Origin: Microcystis aeruginosa Ma_SC_T_19800800_S464
GTDB lineage: Bacteria > Cyanobacteriota > Cyanobacteriia > Cyanobacteriales > Microcystaceae
Length of the DNA stretch: 64,000 nt
NCBI GenBank assembly: GCA_007095785.1
Contig: SFBL01000082.1
Coordinates: 1 to 64,000, forward strand
Direction: 5' to 3'
Positions 1 to 10,170 of the stretch are shown one piece after another (position 1 is the stretch's first letter; each line of letters opens with the position of its first letter). Under the pieces are notes generated by a model. It was not told where the DNA came from, ran no database searches, and saw only the letters and a program-made list of their open reading frames with translations. The position numbers and the translations under genes are program-made.

Positions 1-282
1 CTGATAAAGATTTTTCTGATTTCCTTTAACGGTGATAACATAATCATTTTTACTCTTGGCTATTAAGCTGATTGTTTTTTTCTGACAGTGCAAAGCATCC
101 CCAGTAAAAACTTTATTTTCGAGAGAGCAATCCTCAATGATAGCTTGATTTTCGTCGATTTCATAACCTTTTTTTTCGATTCTTTTTAAGTGTAATACTA
201 ATCCACTTTCTTGACTAAACAATGAGACAAACATAATAAAATTTTGTTGTTCATTGTTAGGATTTTTTAGGGTGTTTTTGTT
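1..282 (-). pseudogene. ISAs1-family transposase fragment (runs off left edge)
   Basis: The minus strand is open from a TAG at 283-285 to the window edge. It encodes the middle of an ISAs1-type DDE transposase: NPNNEQQNFIM, then FTGDALHCQKKT, then NDYVITVKGNQ. These are hallmark stretches of that family around the second catalytic region. The N-terminal part is missing because the homology stops at the TAG, so this is a 5'-truncated copy. Whether the C-terminal part is intact lies outside the window. Confidence 0.85.
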
Positions 283-322
283 CTACCTGGGAGCATCCCG
301 TTTATGTAATAAGTAAAAATGC

Positions 323-565
323 TTAAGCAATTGCCTGATTGACATAAGCACAACGTAACTTCAAAAGCTGTGGGACATTTTCGACTTTCCATTGCGCCCC
401 GGATATTTTCACTCTAGCACTGAGCCGCTTAATTGTTGATTCCACTGCGCCTGAGCCTATACAGATACCTGATTCCTGATATAATTTAACGTCAGTTCGG
501 GATAAGGTTGGAAAGAAAAGGCGGGGGCTAGTAAGCTGAAAAATATATAAACTCAGCACCTCCAA
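323..565 (-). pseudogene. ISKra4-family transposase C-terminal remnant
   Basis: The last ~55 residues contain GSGAVESTIKRL and SGAQWKVENVPQLLKLRCAY, the C-terminal signature of ISKra4-type transposases. Only the tail is present. Immediately upstream, on the other strand, lies an IS982 fragment, so the copy was cut by another insertion or deletion. The first ~25 residues of the open frame are not convincingly transposase. Confidence 0.75.
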
Positions 566-572
566 CCCATCT

Positions 573-971
573 ATGTCTAGTCTAGAAGCTCTTTTCTGTC
601 ATGTCGACGACGGATGCCGTGTATTTGAACCTAAATTAGAACAGACAAGGCTTTCAGCCGATAATAAAGCTCGTAAACGTGGCAAAATCTTGACTTTAAG
701 CGAAATTATGACCATCCTGATGGCTTTCCATCAAAACCACTACCGTAATTTTAAACATTTCTACCTCGATCGTGTTTGTGTCTACTGGCGACAAGAGTTC
801 CCTCAACTGCCTAGCTATCAACGTTTTATCGAATGGATACCCTCGACTCTCATCCCTGAGTGCGTTTACTTGAAGCATTGTTTTGGTCGTTGCACGGGGA
901 TTAGCTTTGTCGATGCCACCAAAATTCAGGTCTGCCATAATCGCCGCATCAGTAGTCATCGGATTTTTTGA
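573..971 (+). pseudogene. IS982-family transposase, 3'-truncated
   Basis: An ATG at 573 opens a 132-residue frame with the IS982 N-terminal zinc-binding-like FCHVDDGCRVFEP motif and the internal GISFVDATKIQVCHNRR stretch with the first catalytic Asp. A complete IS982 transposase is roughly twice as long. Homology stops at about 968, where kdpD sequence starts on the opposite strand, so the 3' half was lost. The junction also supplies the last few codons of the kdpD frame. Confidence 0.85.
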
Positions 972-2053
972 CCCGCCCGTCTTTACTCGGTACTTTCGGA
1001 TCGGTGGCGATGATATGGAGATCGATATGTTTCTGCCAGATCAGACGCAGGAGTTTCTGTGTCAAAGAACCTTTGATTAAATGCTTCCAGCGCGATTGAC
1101 GGCTCTCCCCCATAACGATCTGGGTAATCCGTTCGCGCTCGGCCACCTCGGCGATCGCTTCTGGAACCTGATGGCTTTTAATTCGTAAAAATCTACCCTC
1201 GAATTCCATACATAAACGCTCGCAAGTTTCGATGTGTAAAGCCTCCTCCCTCGTTAAAAAACGATCGGGGCTATAGACAAAGATCACGAAAAACTCGGCG
1301 TTCATATACCCCGCGATTCTCGCTCCCCGACGTAATAACTGTAAAGAGTTCGGGTAAGTCGAGACACATACTAATACCCGTTCGTGAACGAGACAGGATT
1401 GACCGATGAATTTTGTGGAATTACTGGCATCCTCTTCAACCGTATCGGCCACTTCCCGCAAAGCGAGTTCTCGTAGGGCGATTAAATTGCGCCGTTGAAA
1501 GAAATTATTTAACGATTGTTGGCTCTTTTCCCTCTAATAATCTTTCCTCTAACGTTTCGGGGGTAACATCCACCACGATCACTTCATCGGCTTCCTCCAG
1601 AATCCGATCGGGAATTCTCTCGCGAACGACCACCCCGGTGATCCGGGCGACCAGATCGTTTAAACTCTCGATATGCTGGATATTCACGGTAGAGTAAACA
1701 TCGATTCCCCGGGATAAAATTATCTCCACGTCCTGAAAGCGTTTCTCTCGCTCCGAACTGGGCGCGTTCGTGTGGGCTAATTCATCGATGAGGCACAGCC
1801 GCGGCGAGCGGGTAATAATCGCTTCCGTATCCATTTCCGAGAGAGTGAGTCCCTCTTTCTGTAAGATTTTTCTCGGTACGATCTCCAATCCTTCGGCTTT
1901 TTCGGCGGTCTCTTTCCTGCCGTGGGTTTCGAGAAGTGCGAGCACCACGTCGGTTCCCTGCTTTCTGAGGTTATGCCCCTCCTCCAGCATCTTGTAGGTT
2001 TTCCCGACCCCCGGGGCCATACCGATAAAAATTTTATGTCTTCCCCGTCGCAC
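949..2053 (-). pseudogene. kdpD: Short cyanobacterial-type KdpD (sensor domain only), frameshifted
   Basis: The first part (2053-1505) starts at a GTG with GGAG seven bases upstream. It carries the KdpD N-terminal domain: IFIGMAPGVGKTYKM Walker-A region, ETHGRKET and DELAHTNA. The second part (about 1500-949) is the USP-like domain, from NNFFQRRNLIALREL through VLVCVSTYPNS to IVMGESRQSRW. The two parts are in different frames, and about 5-10 residues that normally join them are missing after LEGKEPTIVK, so a small deletion with frameshift near 1500 separates them. No histidine-kinase domain is present, as is usual for cyanobacterial KdpD. The C-terminus runs into the IS982 fragment. It faces away from kdpABFC with an IS607 element between. 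A sequencing error could explain the shift but not the missing residues. Confidence 0.85.
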
Positions 2054-2107
2054 GATCGTCTCCTTTTTTGAAATTATCGAGAGCGTGACACGATATCGAT
2101 ATAGTTA

Positions 2108-3358
2108 CTAATTCTGTACGCAAATATTGCATCTAGAATTAGCTTTGTACGCTTTGACCCGTACTGGGTTAACTACGAACCTCTCTATCGGATTCCCGCT
2201 AAAGGCGGCCTCTCCGACTACCTTTCTTCCAATATTTAAGGAACCATTAATATCTGCTCCATAGAAATAACCCGACGAGCTTCTGAATAGTCCTCTTTTA
2301 ATTCTCTTGCCTAAATAGCTTTTTTGCTTTTGAATAGACTCTAAGTCCAAGAAACTACATTTAGAGGTATAGCTTTCATTAGTTGTTTTGACCTCTATTC
2401 CTACTAAATTTGCTTTATAGGTAAGTTGTTCGATAAACCTTGAATGAGGAATATTTACGAATGACTGGTTATTTCTATCTCCAATATTAATGTTTTGTTT
2501 CCAGCCTTGATTATGACCAATAACTAAAAGGTTAATTTGATGAGCTAGTAATTTATCAATAATATATTTACTAGCGGTGTGGAGGTAATAATCCACCTTG
2601 CAATTACGCTTTAAAGTTAAACCTTGTATTCTTTTACTGGTCTTCTGTAGACTGGGTAATTCCGATTTGAGTTTAGCTAGTGTCTTGTTGTACTTTTGAT
2701 TGCAGGATTTTAAGGCTTTTCCACATACTAAAGTTGGCTGAAATTCGGGAATATTAGAGGTAACAGCAGCTAGGTTATTTAAGCCTAAATCGATAAAAGC
2801 ATATCTTTCTCCCTCTTGACTTGATGAGGATGGTTGTTCATAGACAATCTCTAAACAATAAGCACCCAATTTAGGAATAATCCTGACCTCTAAGACTTCC
2901 TTTAAATTAGTTTTAAATTCTAAATTAGTCCCTGATAGCTTGATTAAACCTTGCTTCAACGCTTTTTTAGAAATGGCTTGATAGTTATAAGTTAAAACGT
3001 TTCTACCTTTTTCCTTGTCTTTGTATCTTGGCAACTTAGGCTCTCCTGTAAATTTATCTGGCGATTTTTTGTATTGTTCTTTCGCTTTTTGGTAGGATTT
3101 AAAGGTTTTTTCTACTTGCTTTAATACTAACTGACTTACTTTGGCGGGTAAGGCTTGATAATCTGGACTCATTTTTAAGGCATGATGTAACTCAGTCATT
3201 GTTAAAAATGGTTGATGTGAAAAGAAAACTTGACGGTTTAAATAAACAGCACAATTATACAGATTCTTCGATAAAAATCCTAATTTATCAATTACTGAAT
3301 AATTTTTGTGATTAAATTTAATTAGATGTTTTTGAACTAATTTCATCATTCTCCTCAA
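2108..3358 (-). CDS. tnpB: TnpB, RNA-guided nuclease-like protein of IS607
   Basis: TnpB proteins are RuvC-like RNA-guided nucleases, ancestors of Cas12, carried by IS605/IS607 elements. The N-terminal region begins VQKHLIKFNHKNYSVIDKLG. RuvC pieces follow: FIDLGLNNLAA (first Asp), VIGHNQGWKQN, NESYTSKCSFLD and GADINGSLNIGR (last Asp). The usual Glu after the second beta-strand is replaced by Gly-His; a Glu appears instead in NESYTSK. This resembles TnpB subgroups with a relocated acidic residue. The CxxC...CxxC zinc finger is not visible. Several Met codons cluster at the start; MMKLVQK is as likely as the first. It overlaps the recombinase gene by 41 bases, as is common in IS607. Confidence 0.88.
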   Translation of the reverse strand: MRRMMKLVQKHLIKFNHKNYSVIDKLGFLSKNLYNCAVYLNRQVFFSHQPFLTMTELHHALKMSPDYQALPAKVSQLVLKQVEKTFKSYQKAKEQYKKSPDKFTGEPKLPRYKDKEKGRNVLTYNYQAISKKALKQGLIKLSGTNLEFKTNLKEVLEVRIIPKLGAYCLEIVYEQPSSSSQEGERYAFIDLGLNNLAAVTSNIPEFQPTLVCGKALKSCNQKYNKTLAKLKSELPSLQKTSKRIQGLTLKRNCKVDYYLHTASKYIIDKLLAHQINLLVIGHNQGWKQNINIGDRNNQSFVNIPHSRFIEQLTYKANLVGIEVKTTNESYTSKCSFLDLESIQKQKSYLGKRIKRGLFRSSSGYFYGADINGSLNIGRKVVGEAAFSGNPIERFVVNPVRVKAYKANSRCNICVQN

Positions 3359-3911
3359 GGCATTTAATTAAACATTCTGTCTTTCTATTTCGTCGTCTTA
3401 ATGAGTATAATCGAGCGCAAAATGAGGTAATTATGCTCACGAAGTCTTGCATTAAATCGTCTTTTCTTTCTTCTGCTAGATTAACGACCTCTATATCTCT
3501 ATTTGTTTGAGTTAAAAGAACTTTCAGATAATTAAACCCTACTCTGCTTAAACGATCTTTATGTTCTACGACAATCAAATTATAATCAGTTTGTTCTAGA
3601 AGTTTTAATAATAGCTTTCGATGATCATTGACTCCACTTCCTACTTCTTTAACTACTCGAACAATTTGATAGCCTTTCGCCATACAATAAGCTTCCAATC
3701 TTTTTGCCTGAGTCTCTAAGTTAGATTTATTTTCTGAACTAGAAACTCGCGCATAAATAGCTACTTTATTTTCACCGCAAGAACGGTCATCTTCAAAAAT
3801 AATAATTGTTCCTGTAGGAAGACGTTCTCCTTGTAACTGCCCTCGATTCCACATTCTCCAAGCAGTGTCATAACTGATCCCTTTTTTCTTAGCATAATCT
3901 GATAGTTTCAT
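3318..3911 (-). CDS. tnpA: IS607 serine recombinase (TnpA/resolvase)
   Basis: The N-terminus is a MerR-like helix-turn-helix (LSDYAKKKGISYDTAWRMWNRGQL). It is followed by a serine-recombinase catalytic domain with VAIYARVSSSENKSNLETQ, where the first Ser of RVSS is the nucleophile position, and LIVVEHKDRLSRVGFNYL. This order (DNA-binding domain first) is diagnostic of IS607 rather than phage resolvases. At 197 residues it is of normal length and looks intact. It mobilises the element and lies just upstream of tnpB, with which it overlaps. Confidence 0.9.
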   Translation of the reverse strand: MKLSDYAKKKGISYDTAWRMWNRGQLQGERLPTGTIIIFEDDRSCGENKVAIYARVSSSENKSNLETQAKRLEAYCMAKGYQIVRVVKEVGSGVNDHRKLLLKLLEQTDYNLIVVEHKDRLSRVGFNYLKVLLTQTNRDIEVVNLAEERKDDLMQDFVSIITSFCARLYSLRRRNRKTECLIKCLEENDEISSKTSN

Positions 3912-3945
3912 GTGAACTGCAATGTAAACTTGTACTAACCATATT

Positions 3946-4466
3946 AGCAGTTGTTTGCAGTCATTTGCATATATTTTTTATAAAACTTTACAATACTCGA
4001 ATCTCGAAAATTAAAGGTATCGCGAAATATTTATCCCGTCCGACACTCTATTATTCTTGATTCTGGCTCGCTCTCTCTAGAACATTGCTACTTGAAAACC
4101 ATACCGAGCCAAACGGAACGGTCGGTTTCCCGTAGATCGATTCTATACCGCTCTCTTACTATCGATCCGTTCTCGGTCGGCGTTTAGACCGATCTAAACA
4201 CCGGTATAAACACTCTAAACGTTTTTATCTCGAAAGAATATATCGGTGTTATACAGCGTGGCGAACGGAAAAAATATACCCTATAAACGCCCGAGAAATC
4301 GCTATAATCGGGCCTAAAGAGGCAACGCTAATCCCTCGGTTAACCGCTCGTTAGTCACTAGACAAACTCGGTTTTCTCAAGCGGTTTCGAGACAGCGAAC
4401 CCGTGATTTTCCCGATCGATCCTCTGATCGAGCCTCGACTTCCTTTTTCTCGGAGTTGATCGAACC
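3946..4466 (+). promoter_or_regulatory. kdp upstream region with a candidate -10 and long leader
   Basis: This non-coding stretch lies between the IS607 element and kdpA and has no credible gene. TATAAT at 4303-4308 is a good -10 match, but no clear -35 stands 17 bases before it. If used, it leaves a ~150-base leader with several short inverted repeats. GGAG at about 4455-4458 precedes the kdpA ATG. I do not recognise a known riboswitch here. Confidence 0.35.
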
Positions 4467-6212
4467 ATGTTGCAAGGATGGATTCAAATCGCGCTCACGA
4501 TCCTGATAATCGTGGCCATCACCCCCTTTTTCGGGCGGTATATGGCTAAGGTTTTCATGGAACGGAGAACCTTACTCGACCCAATGTGCGATCGGGCCGA
4601 GAGTCTTCTTTACTCCCTCGTCGGGGTGAGAGGGAAAGAGAATATGACCGGCTGGCAGTACGCCCGCGCCGTTCTCTACAGTAACGCGGTGATGGGATTC
4701 CTAATTTTTTCCATTATCGCCCTGCAAGGATTCCTTCCCCTCAACCCGACGGGAATCCCCGCCCCCACTTGGGACACCACGCTACATACGACGATTTCCT
4801 TTATCACCAACACCAACCAACAGCATTATTCCGGCGAAACCTATCTTAGCTACGGGAGCCAGATGTGGGGCCTCGGCTATCATATGTTCACCTCGGCCGG
4901 AACCGGTCTAGCGGTGGGGATCGCCTTTATTCGGGGACTGACGGGGCGACCGTTGGGCAATTTCTACGTGGATCTGATCCGAGCGATCACCCGCATCCTC
5001 TTACCGATCTCGATCGTGGGGGCAATGGCCCTGATCATCGCCGGAGTCCCAGAAACCCTCGCCGGTCCGGCGATCTTGCCGACGCTAGAAAACCCCAACC
5101 TGAGTCAGGCGATCGCCCGCGGTCCGGTGGCCCACTTCGAGATCATTAAGGAATTAGGAGAAAACGGCGGCGGCTTTTTTGCCATCAACTCGGCCCACCC
5201 CTTGGAAAACCCCAACGGATTCACGAATCTAGTACAATTGGTGGCGATTCTCTCGATTCCCACCTCGCTAATCTACACCTACGGAATTTTCGCCAATAAT
5301 CTCAAGCAAGCGTGGTTAATCTATCTAATTCCCCTAGGAATCTTAATCGGCTTTACGATCATCACCGCGATCGGGGAATATAACGGCAACCAGGCGGTTA
5401 ACTCCCTGCTAGGGGTGGAGCGAGCGGTTAATTTCGAGGGCAAAGAAGTGCGTTTTGGTTGGGCGCAATCGGCCCTGTACGCGGTAACTACCACAGCCAC
5501 CATGTGCGGTGCCGTGATCGCCATGCACGATTCCTTGATGCCGAACGGCGGCTTCGCCACCCTCTCGAATATGTTCCTGCAAATCGTTTTCGGAGGCCAG
5601 GGTACTGGTACTGCCTACCTATTTGCCTATCTAATCCTCGCAGTATTCGTCACCGGGCTAATGGTGGGACGAACCCCGGAATTCCTCGGGCGCAAAATTG
5701 AGAAACGGGAAGTGGTATTCGCCAGTTTTTTAATTCTGCTGGTTCACCCGATCGCCATCCTCATCCCCGGAGCGATCGCCCTTGCTATCCCTGATTTTCA
5801 AGGCATCAGTAACCCCGGCTTTCATGGATTATCTCAAGTTATCTACGAGTACGCTTCCGCCGCCGCTAATAACGGGTCGGGATTCGAGGGACTAGGAGAT
5901 TCCCAACCCTCGCCAATCGCGATTGCGGGCGGGGCGACACCGACGATCACCGGTCTCTGGTGGAATCTCAGCGCCTCCTTCAGTTTACTGGCTGGACGGT
6001 ATATCCCGATCGCCGCCCTGCTCTTGTTGGCAGATGGGATGTCCCGCAAACAACTGGTTCCCGCCACCACTGGAACCCTCCGCACCGATACCGGCTTGTT
6101 TACTGGCGTAACGGCGGGGGTGATTTTAATTCTCGGCGCGCTCACTTTCTTCCCGATATTAGCCCTCGGGCCGATTGCGGAAGCCTTTCAAATCACCCGG
6201 ATGATCGGCTAG
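4467..6212 (+). CDS. kdpA: Potassium-transporting ATPase subunit A
   Basis: KdpA is the channel-like membrane subunit that binds and translocates K+ in the high-affinity Kdp pump of the plasma membrane. The 581-residue product is of normal length, with about ten hydrophobic segments. It shows pore-loop-like motifs such as [32 protein letters not shown] and [12 protein letters not shown]. It starts the operon; kdpB begins 15 bases after its stop. The DNA is markedly GC-rich compared with most of the window, which suggests a different history from the AT-rich neighbours. Confidence 0.97.
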   Translation: MLQGWIQIALTILIIVAITPFFGRYMAKVFMERRTLLDPMCDRAESLLYSLVGVRGKENMTGWQYARAVLYSNAVMGFLIFSIIALQGFLPLNPTGIPAPTWDTTLHTTISFITNTNQQHYSGETYLSYGSQMWGLGYHMFTSAGTGLAVGIAFIRGLTGRPLGNFYVDLIRAITRILLPISIVGAMALIIAGVPETLAGPAILPTLENPNLSQAIARGPVAHFEIIKELGENGGGFFAINSAHPLENPNGFTNLVQLVAILSIPTSLIYTYGIFANNLKQAWLIYLIPLGILIGFTIITAIGEYNGNQAVNSLLGVERAVNFEGKEVRFGWAQSALYAVTTTATMCGAVIAMHDSLMPNGGFATLSNMFLQIVFGGQGTGTAYLFAYLILAVFVTGLMVGRTPEFLGRKIEKREVVFASFLILLVHPIAILIPGAIALAIPDFQGISNPGFHGLSQVIYEYASAAANNGSGFEGLGDSQPSPIAIAGGATPTITGLWWNLSASFSLLAGRYIPIAALLLLADGMSRKQLVPATTGTLRTDTGLFTGVTAGVILILGALTFFPILALGPIAEAFQITRMIG

Positions 6213-6227
6213 GAGTTTGGATAATTT

Positions 6228-8387
6228 ATGAGAACGAACAAAGGAAATTCTAAATCCTCCCGCCCGTTTCAAGTACCGAGAGGTCGCCTGGACGACCGCC
6301 GCCATACCCCCAAGGTAAACCGGACCGGTCTCTATCAAAGCGCAATCCAGCAGTCCTTCCTTAAACTTGACCCGCGGATCACCGTTCGCAATCCAGTTAT
6401 GTTCGTCGTCTGGTTGGGAACGCTCGTCACGGCTCTAGTCACGATCAACCCGAATTTATTTGGTACAATCTCCGCCGATATCGGACAACAACGGCTACTC
6501 AACGGCATCATCACCCTCATCCTCTTCTTCACGGTGCTATTTGCCAACTTCGCCGAAGCAGTGGCCGAAGGACGAGGCAAAGCTCAAGCCGATGCCCTAC
6601 GCTCCACCCGCAGCGATACGATCGCCCGCAAGCTCCTCCCTGACGGCTCGATCGAGTCGGTCAGTTCCACGGCCTTGGGTCGGGGCGATCGGGTAAAATT
6701 GGTGGCCGGGGACATGATTCCTGCCGACGGAGAAGTAATTGAGGGAATCGGTTCGGTGGATGAATCGGCGATCACTGGAGAATCGGCTCCCGTTTTGAAA
6801 CAGCCCGGCACCGACATCGCCAGTTCCGTTACCGGTGGTACGCGGCTTCTCTCCGACGAGTTGACGGTACGGATCACCCAAGAACCAGGGCAGGGTTTTA
6901 TTGATCGCATGATCGCCCTTGTAGAAGGGGCCGAGCGCACGAAAACCCCCAACGAGATCGCCCTCACGGTACTGCTGGCCGTGTTAACCCAAGTTTTCCT
7001 GATCGTCGTCGCCACCATACCATCGATCGCTAACTACATCGCTGGTTTTCTCGATAGTATTCTCGGTCCAGAGGTGGCGAATACCTTTCGAGCGGGTTCG
7101 AGTATCGCCATCCTGATCTCCCTCCTCGTCGCCCTCATTCCCACGACGATCGGTGGTTTACTGAGTGCGATCGGCATCGCTGGGATGGATCGTGTGGCTC
7201 AGTTTAACGTCATTGCCACCTCTGGACGCGCGGTGGAAGCCTGCGGCGACGTGAATACCCTCCTTCTCGACAAAACGGGAACGATCACCCTCGGAAACCG
7301 GCTGGCTGACGAATTTATCCCCGTGAACGGTCATAACCTCGAGGAATTAGCCCGCATCTGTCTAGCGGCCAGCCTTTTCGACGAAACCCCGGAAGGACGC
7401 TCGATCGTTGCCTTAGCCCGGAATTTGGGCGCGAACCTCGATATCGATGGCCAACCCGGCGAGGGAATCGAATTCTCCGCTCGTACCCGCATGAGCGGCA
7501 CCGATAGGGCCGGCGAGGAATACCGTAAGGGAGCCGTAGACGCGATTAAAGGTTTCGTCCGTTCCCGCGGTGGTTCCGTTCCCGAGACCCTCGATGAGGC
7601 ACAGGAAAGGGTTTCCCGTTTGGGGGGAACTCCCCTCGCCGTCTGTCGGGGTAACGATATCTACGGGGTGATCTATCTCAAGGACATCGTGAAACCGGGA
7701 TTAAAAGAGCGTTTCGACCAATTACGGCGCATGGGTGTGAGAACGATCATGCTCACCGGCGACAACCAGATCACGGCGGCGGTGATCGCGGCGGAGGCGG
7801 GGGTGGATGATTTTATCGCCGAGGCCACCCCAGAAGATAAGATCGAGGTGATCCGTCGCGAGCAAGCCAAGGGCAAGTTAGTTGCCATGACGGGAGACGG
7901 AACCAACGACGCACCCGCACTGGCCCAGGCTAATGTCGGTGTGGCGATGAACTCCGGAACCCAAGCGGCGAAGGAGGCTGCCAATATGGTGGATCTCGAT
8001 TCCGACCCGACCAAGCTGATCGATTTAGTGACCATCGGCAAACAGTTACTCATTACCCGCGGCGCCCTGACCACGTTTTCGGTAGCCAACGATATCGCCA
8101 AGTATTTCGCCATTATCCCGACGATTTTCGCCGCCGCCGGGATCGGTGCTTTAAATATCATGGGTTTGAAAAGCGCTCAATCGGCGATCGTCTCGGCCCT
8201 GATCTACAATGCCCTGATTATCCCCGTTTTGATTCCCCTGGCACTTAAAGGCGTTCAATTTCGCCCGCTCACTGCTGACCAACTATTGCGGCGCAATATC
8301 CTCATCTACGGCGTGGGAGGCATGATTGCGCCGTTTATTGCTATTAAGATTATTGATGAGATAATTTCAGCGATCGGGTTGAGGTAA
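6228..8387 (+). CDS. kdpB: Potassium-transporting ATPase subunit B (P-type ATPase)
   Basis: KdpB is the energy-coupling P-type ATPase subunit of the Kdp complex. Visible landmarks are the actuator TGES loop (ITGESAPV), the phosphorylation motif [13 protein letters not shown] with Asp near residue 348, the nucleotide-binding domain, and [14 protein letters not shown] near the hinge. The C-terminal membrane helices are complete. At 719 residues it is slightly longer than the E. coli protein because of a basic N-terminal extension. Its stop overlaps the ATG of the next open frame in TAATG, although that frame belongs to inserted restriction-modification DNA, not to kdp. Confidence 0.97.
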   Translation: MRTNKGNSKSSRPFQVPRGRLDDRRHTPKVNRTGLYQSAIQQSFLKLDPRITVRNPVMFVVWLGTLVTALVTINPNLFGTISADIGQQRLLNGIITLILFFTVLFANFAEAVAEGRGKAQADALRSTRSDTIARKLLPDGSIESVSSTALGRGDRVKLVAGDMIPADGEVIEGIGSVDESAITGESAPVLKQPGTDIASSVTGGTRLLSDELTVRITQEPGQGFIDRMIALVEGAERTKTPNEIALTVLLAVLTQVFLIVVATIPSIANYIAGFLDSILGPEVANTFRAGSSIAILISLLVALIPTTIGGLLSAIGIAGMDRVAQFNVIATSGRAVEACGDVNTLLLDKTGTITLGNRLADEFIPVNGHNLEELARICLAASLFDETPEGRSIVALARNLGANLDIDGQPGEGIEFSARTRMSGTDRAGEEYRKGAVDAIKGFVRSRGGSVPETLDEAQERVSRLGGTPLAVCRGNDIYGVIYLKDIVKPGLKERFDQLRRMGVRTIMLTGDNQITAAVIAAEAGVDDFIAEATPEDKIEVIRREQAKGKLVAMTGDGTNDAPALAQANVGVAMNSGTQAAKEAANMVDLDSDPTKLIDLVTIGKQLLITRGALTTFSVANDIAKYFAIIPTIFAAAGIGALNIMGLKSAQSAIVSALIYNALIIPVLIPLALKGVQFRPLTADQLLRRNILIYGVGGMIAPFIAIKIIDEIISAIGLR

Positions 8388-8671
8388 TGGGAAAATCGGC
8401 AATATTTAAGCCTAGTTTATTCGGATTGAAGCACTCGAATCGGGATTTTAACCAAAAAGAAACATGGGGTAAAAATCAATTTAACTCCTCATTTCCAGCT
8501 TCTTTGTGCGCTTACTTGGATTGGAAAGGACTGAAAAATGTATATCTGAAACTTGACGAAAATTTAAAAATTCAACCTGCGGAGTTAAGTACACAAGAGT
8601 TATACGGTCTAGCTCCCGATTCCGATCATTTATTTTATGCTTTCGAGAGTCAATTTAGAGGAGGGAGCAAA
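8387..8671 (+). other. Open segment before the methyltransferase; possible restriction-enzyme remnant
   Basis: This 95-codon stretch is in frame with the methyltransferase but is not part of its conserved domain. It contains WGKNQFNSSFPASLCAYLDW and LYGLAPDSDHLFYAFESQF. The style recalls the C-terminal part of some type II restriction endonucleases found before C5-methyltransferases, but I do not recognise a specific family. The sudden change from GC-rich kdpB to AT-rich sequence at 8387 marks a foreign junction. The 5' part of the putative partner gene would then be deleted. It could also be a fused N-terminal extension. Confidence 0.4.
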
Positions 8672-9604
8672 ATGATCACAATCGATTTATTTGCTGGTTG
8701 TGGTGGTTTATCTTTAGGTTTCCAGAAAGCGGGGTTTACTATTGTGGCCGCATTTGATAATTGGATACCTGCTATAGATGTCTATAGAAATAACTTTAGT
8801 CATCCGATATTTAATGTCGATTTATCTAGAGAATCTAGCCAAGAAATATTTGCTCAATATAATCCTGAGATTATTGTCGGCAGCCCTCCTTGTCAAGACT
8901 TTTCCAGTGCGGGTAAGAGAGACGAGGGTTTAGGACGAGCGAATCTAACGCTCACATTCGCTGAAATTGTCACTAGAGTAAGTCCCCAATGGTTTGTTAT
9001 GTAAAATGTGGATAGAATTGAGAAAAGTAAAATACTCACTCAAGCAAAACAAATTTTTAAAAGCCATGGTTATGGTTTAACTGAAAAAGTTATTAATTCT
9101 TGTTACTGCGGAGTTCCTCAAACTAGAAAAAGATATTTTCTGATCGGTAAAATGAAGGAAGAAGATGATTTTTTAATCGATGAGATCAATGAAAATCTAT
9201 CAAGTCAACCTCTGACTGTATTTGACTATATGGGCAAAGAATTAGATATAGAATACTATTATAGACATCCTAGAAGCTATCAAAGAAGGGCGATATTCAG
9301 TATTTATGAACCTAGCCCTACTATTCGAGGAGTAAATCGACCAGTTCCCAAAACCTATCGACAACATCCCGGTGATGCTTGTCATCTCAAGGAAAAATTA
9401 AGACCGCTAACAACGAGGGAGCGAAGCTATATTCAAACTTTTCCTAAAGACTTTATTTTTACAGGAACAAAATCTAATCTAGAACAAATGATTGGCAATG
9501 CGGTTCCTGTTAATTTGGCTAGATATGTAGGCCAATGTATTCTTAACTATGAATTGAAAAAGGGGAACAAGACAACCTATCGACAACTACAGCTATTTTC
9601 TTGA
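8672..9604 (+). pseudogene. DNA (cytosine-5) methyltransferase with nonsense codon in the ENV motif
   Basis: The likely start is ATG 8672 behind a strong GAGGAGG at about 8657-8663. Motif I is IDLFAGCGGLSLGFQKAGF and the catalytic PCQ motif is VGSPPCQDFSSAG with the nucleophilic Cys. The frame then stops at TAA 9002-9004 within QWFVM-stop-NVDRIEKS. The family motif here is ENV, so a single G-to-T change turned the catalytic Glu codon GAA into TAA. Downstream (9008-9604) the rest is intact: CGVPQTRKRYFLIG, the variable target-recognition region, and motifs IX-X ending GNAVPVNLARYVG. No active restriction enzyme is seen next to it. The gene interrupts the kdp operon between kdpB and kdpF. Confidence 0.88.
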
Positions 9605-9644
9605 TTTACTGGCAAAAACAAATCTCCAAAAAAATCTAATTCTT

Positions 9645-9851
9645 ATGAAAGCAGCCCCTAGAAAATACCGATTTTTCTGGTATATTTTCTTAAATTTCTG
9701 TCTGACAATTCTTTTCTCCTCCATCGTTCAAGCTTCTACGGGAAGCACTATCGATAGGGGGCAAGCCTTCGCATTAACCCTTTTAGGATTAGTCGCTTTT
9801 GCTTTATTTATCTATCTATTCTTTGTCATCTTTGTACCGGAGAGGTTTTAA
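9645..9851 (+). CDS. kdpF: KdpF-like small subunit of the potassium ATPase
   Basis: This 68-residue protein has a hydrophobic N-terminal segment that may be a signal anchor, ending near VQAS. A second transmembrane helix runs ALTLLGLVAFALFIYLFFVIF, and the C-terminus is VPERF. The final helix followed by a short P-E-R/K-F tail is typical of KdpF, which stabilises the Kdp complex. Cyanobacterial versions carry the longer N-terminus seen here. It lies between the inserted methyltransferase and kdpC, where kdpF belongs. Confidence 0.75.
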   Translation: MKAAPRKYRFFWYIFLNFCLTILFSSIVQASTGSTIDRGQAFALTLLGLVAFALFIYLFFVIFVPERF

Positions 9852-10170
9852 GAGATTTCTGGCATAATTAATTTTTGAGAGTTCAAAAATGGGAAAAAGC
9901 AGAAAATGGCTCTCTTGGATTTGGTGGGTAAAATGTATTCTAAGATACATTGCCCCTAGCGAGGGGGTGGAACGAACCACAAAGACACAAAGGACACAAA
10001 GATCGATCGATCCTATGTAAGTTAAACTTATCACACAGAACCTAGAAGAGCCAGAAAATCTCTAAATAGACTCTTTAATTGATTGTGGTTTATTCCTAAT
10101 TCTCCTGACTACTGACTACTGGCTCCTGACTCCTAACTCCACCAACAAACTTTTTCAGTAAACCCTAATT
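9852..10170. repeat. Intergenic segment with heptad-like tandem repeats
   Basis: No gene is visible in these 319 bases before kdpC. 10101-10140 is a low-complexity run of CTCCTGACTACTGACTACT-like units, a short tandemly repeated repetitive sequence common in cyanobacteria. At about 9973-10000 there is an AAGACACAAAGGACACAAAG stretch. Both are spacer repeats, not coding. Confidence 0.6.

Larger units (their letters stand above)
2095..3945 (-). mobile_element. IS607-family element (serine recombinase tnpA plus tnpB)
   Basis: Two overlapping minus-strand genes, a serine resolvase-like recombinase and TnpB, form the standard IS607 pair. They lie between the kdpD start signals (about 2064) and the kdpA upstream region. 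IS607 elements lack terminal inverted repeats, so the ends given are only limits set by neighbouring genes. The AT-rich composition contrasts sharply with the GC-rich kdp DNA on both sides, which fits a recent insertion. A guide (omega/re) RNA would be expected to overlap the tnpB 3' end near 2095-2250, but I cannot define it. Confidence 0.8.

Noticed and set aside
3946-4466. c-di-AMP (ydaO-type) riboswitch before kdpA
   Set aside because: Considered because of the potassium link, but the conserved motifs could not be found by eye.
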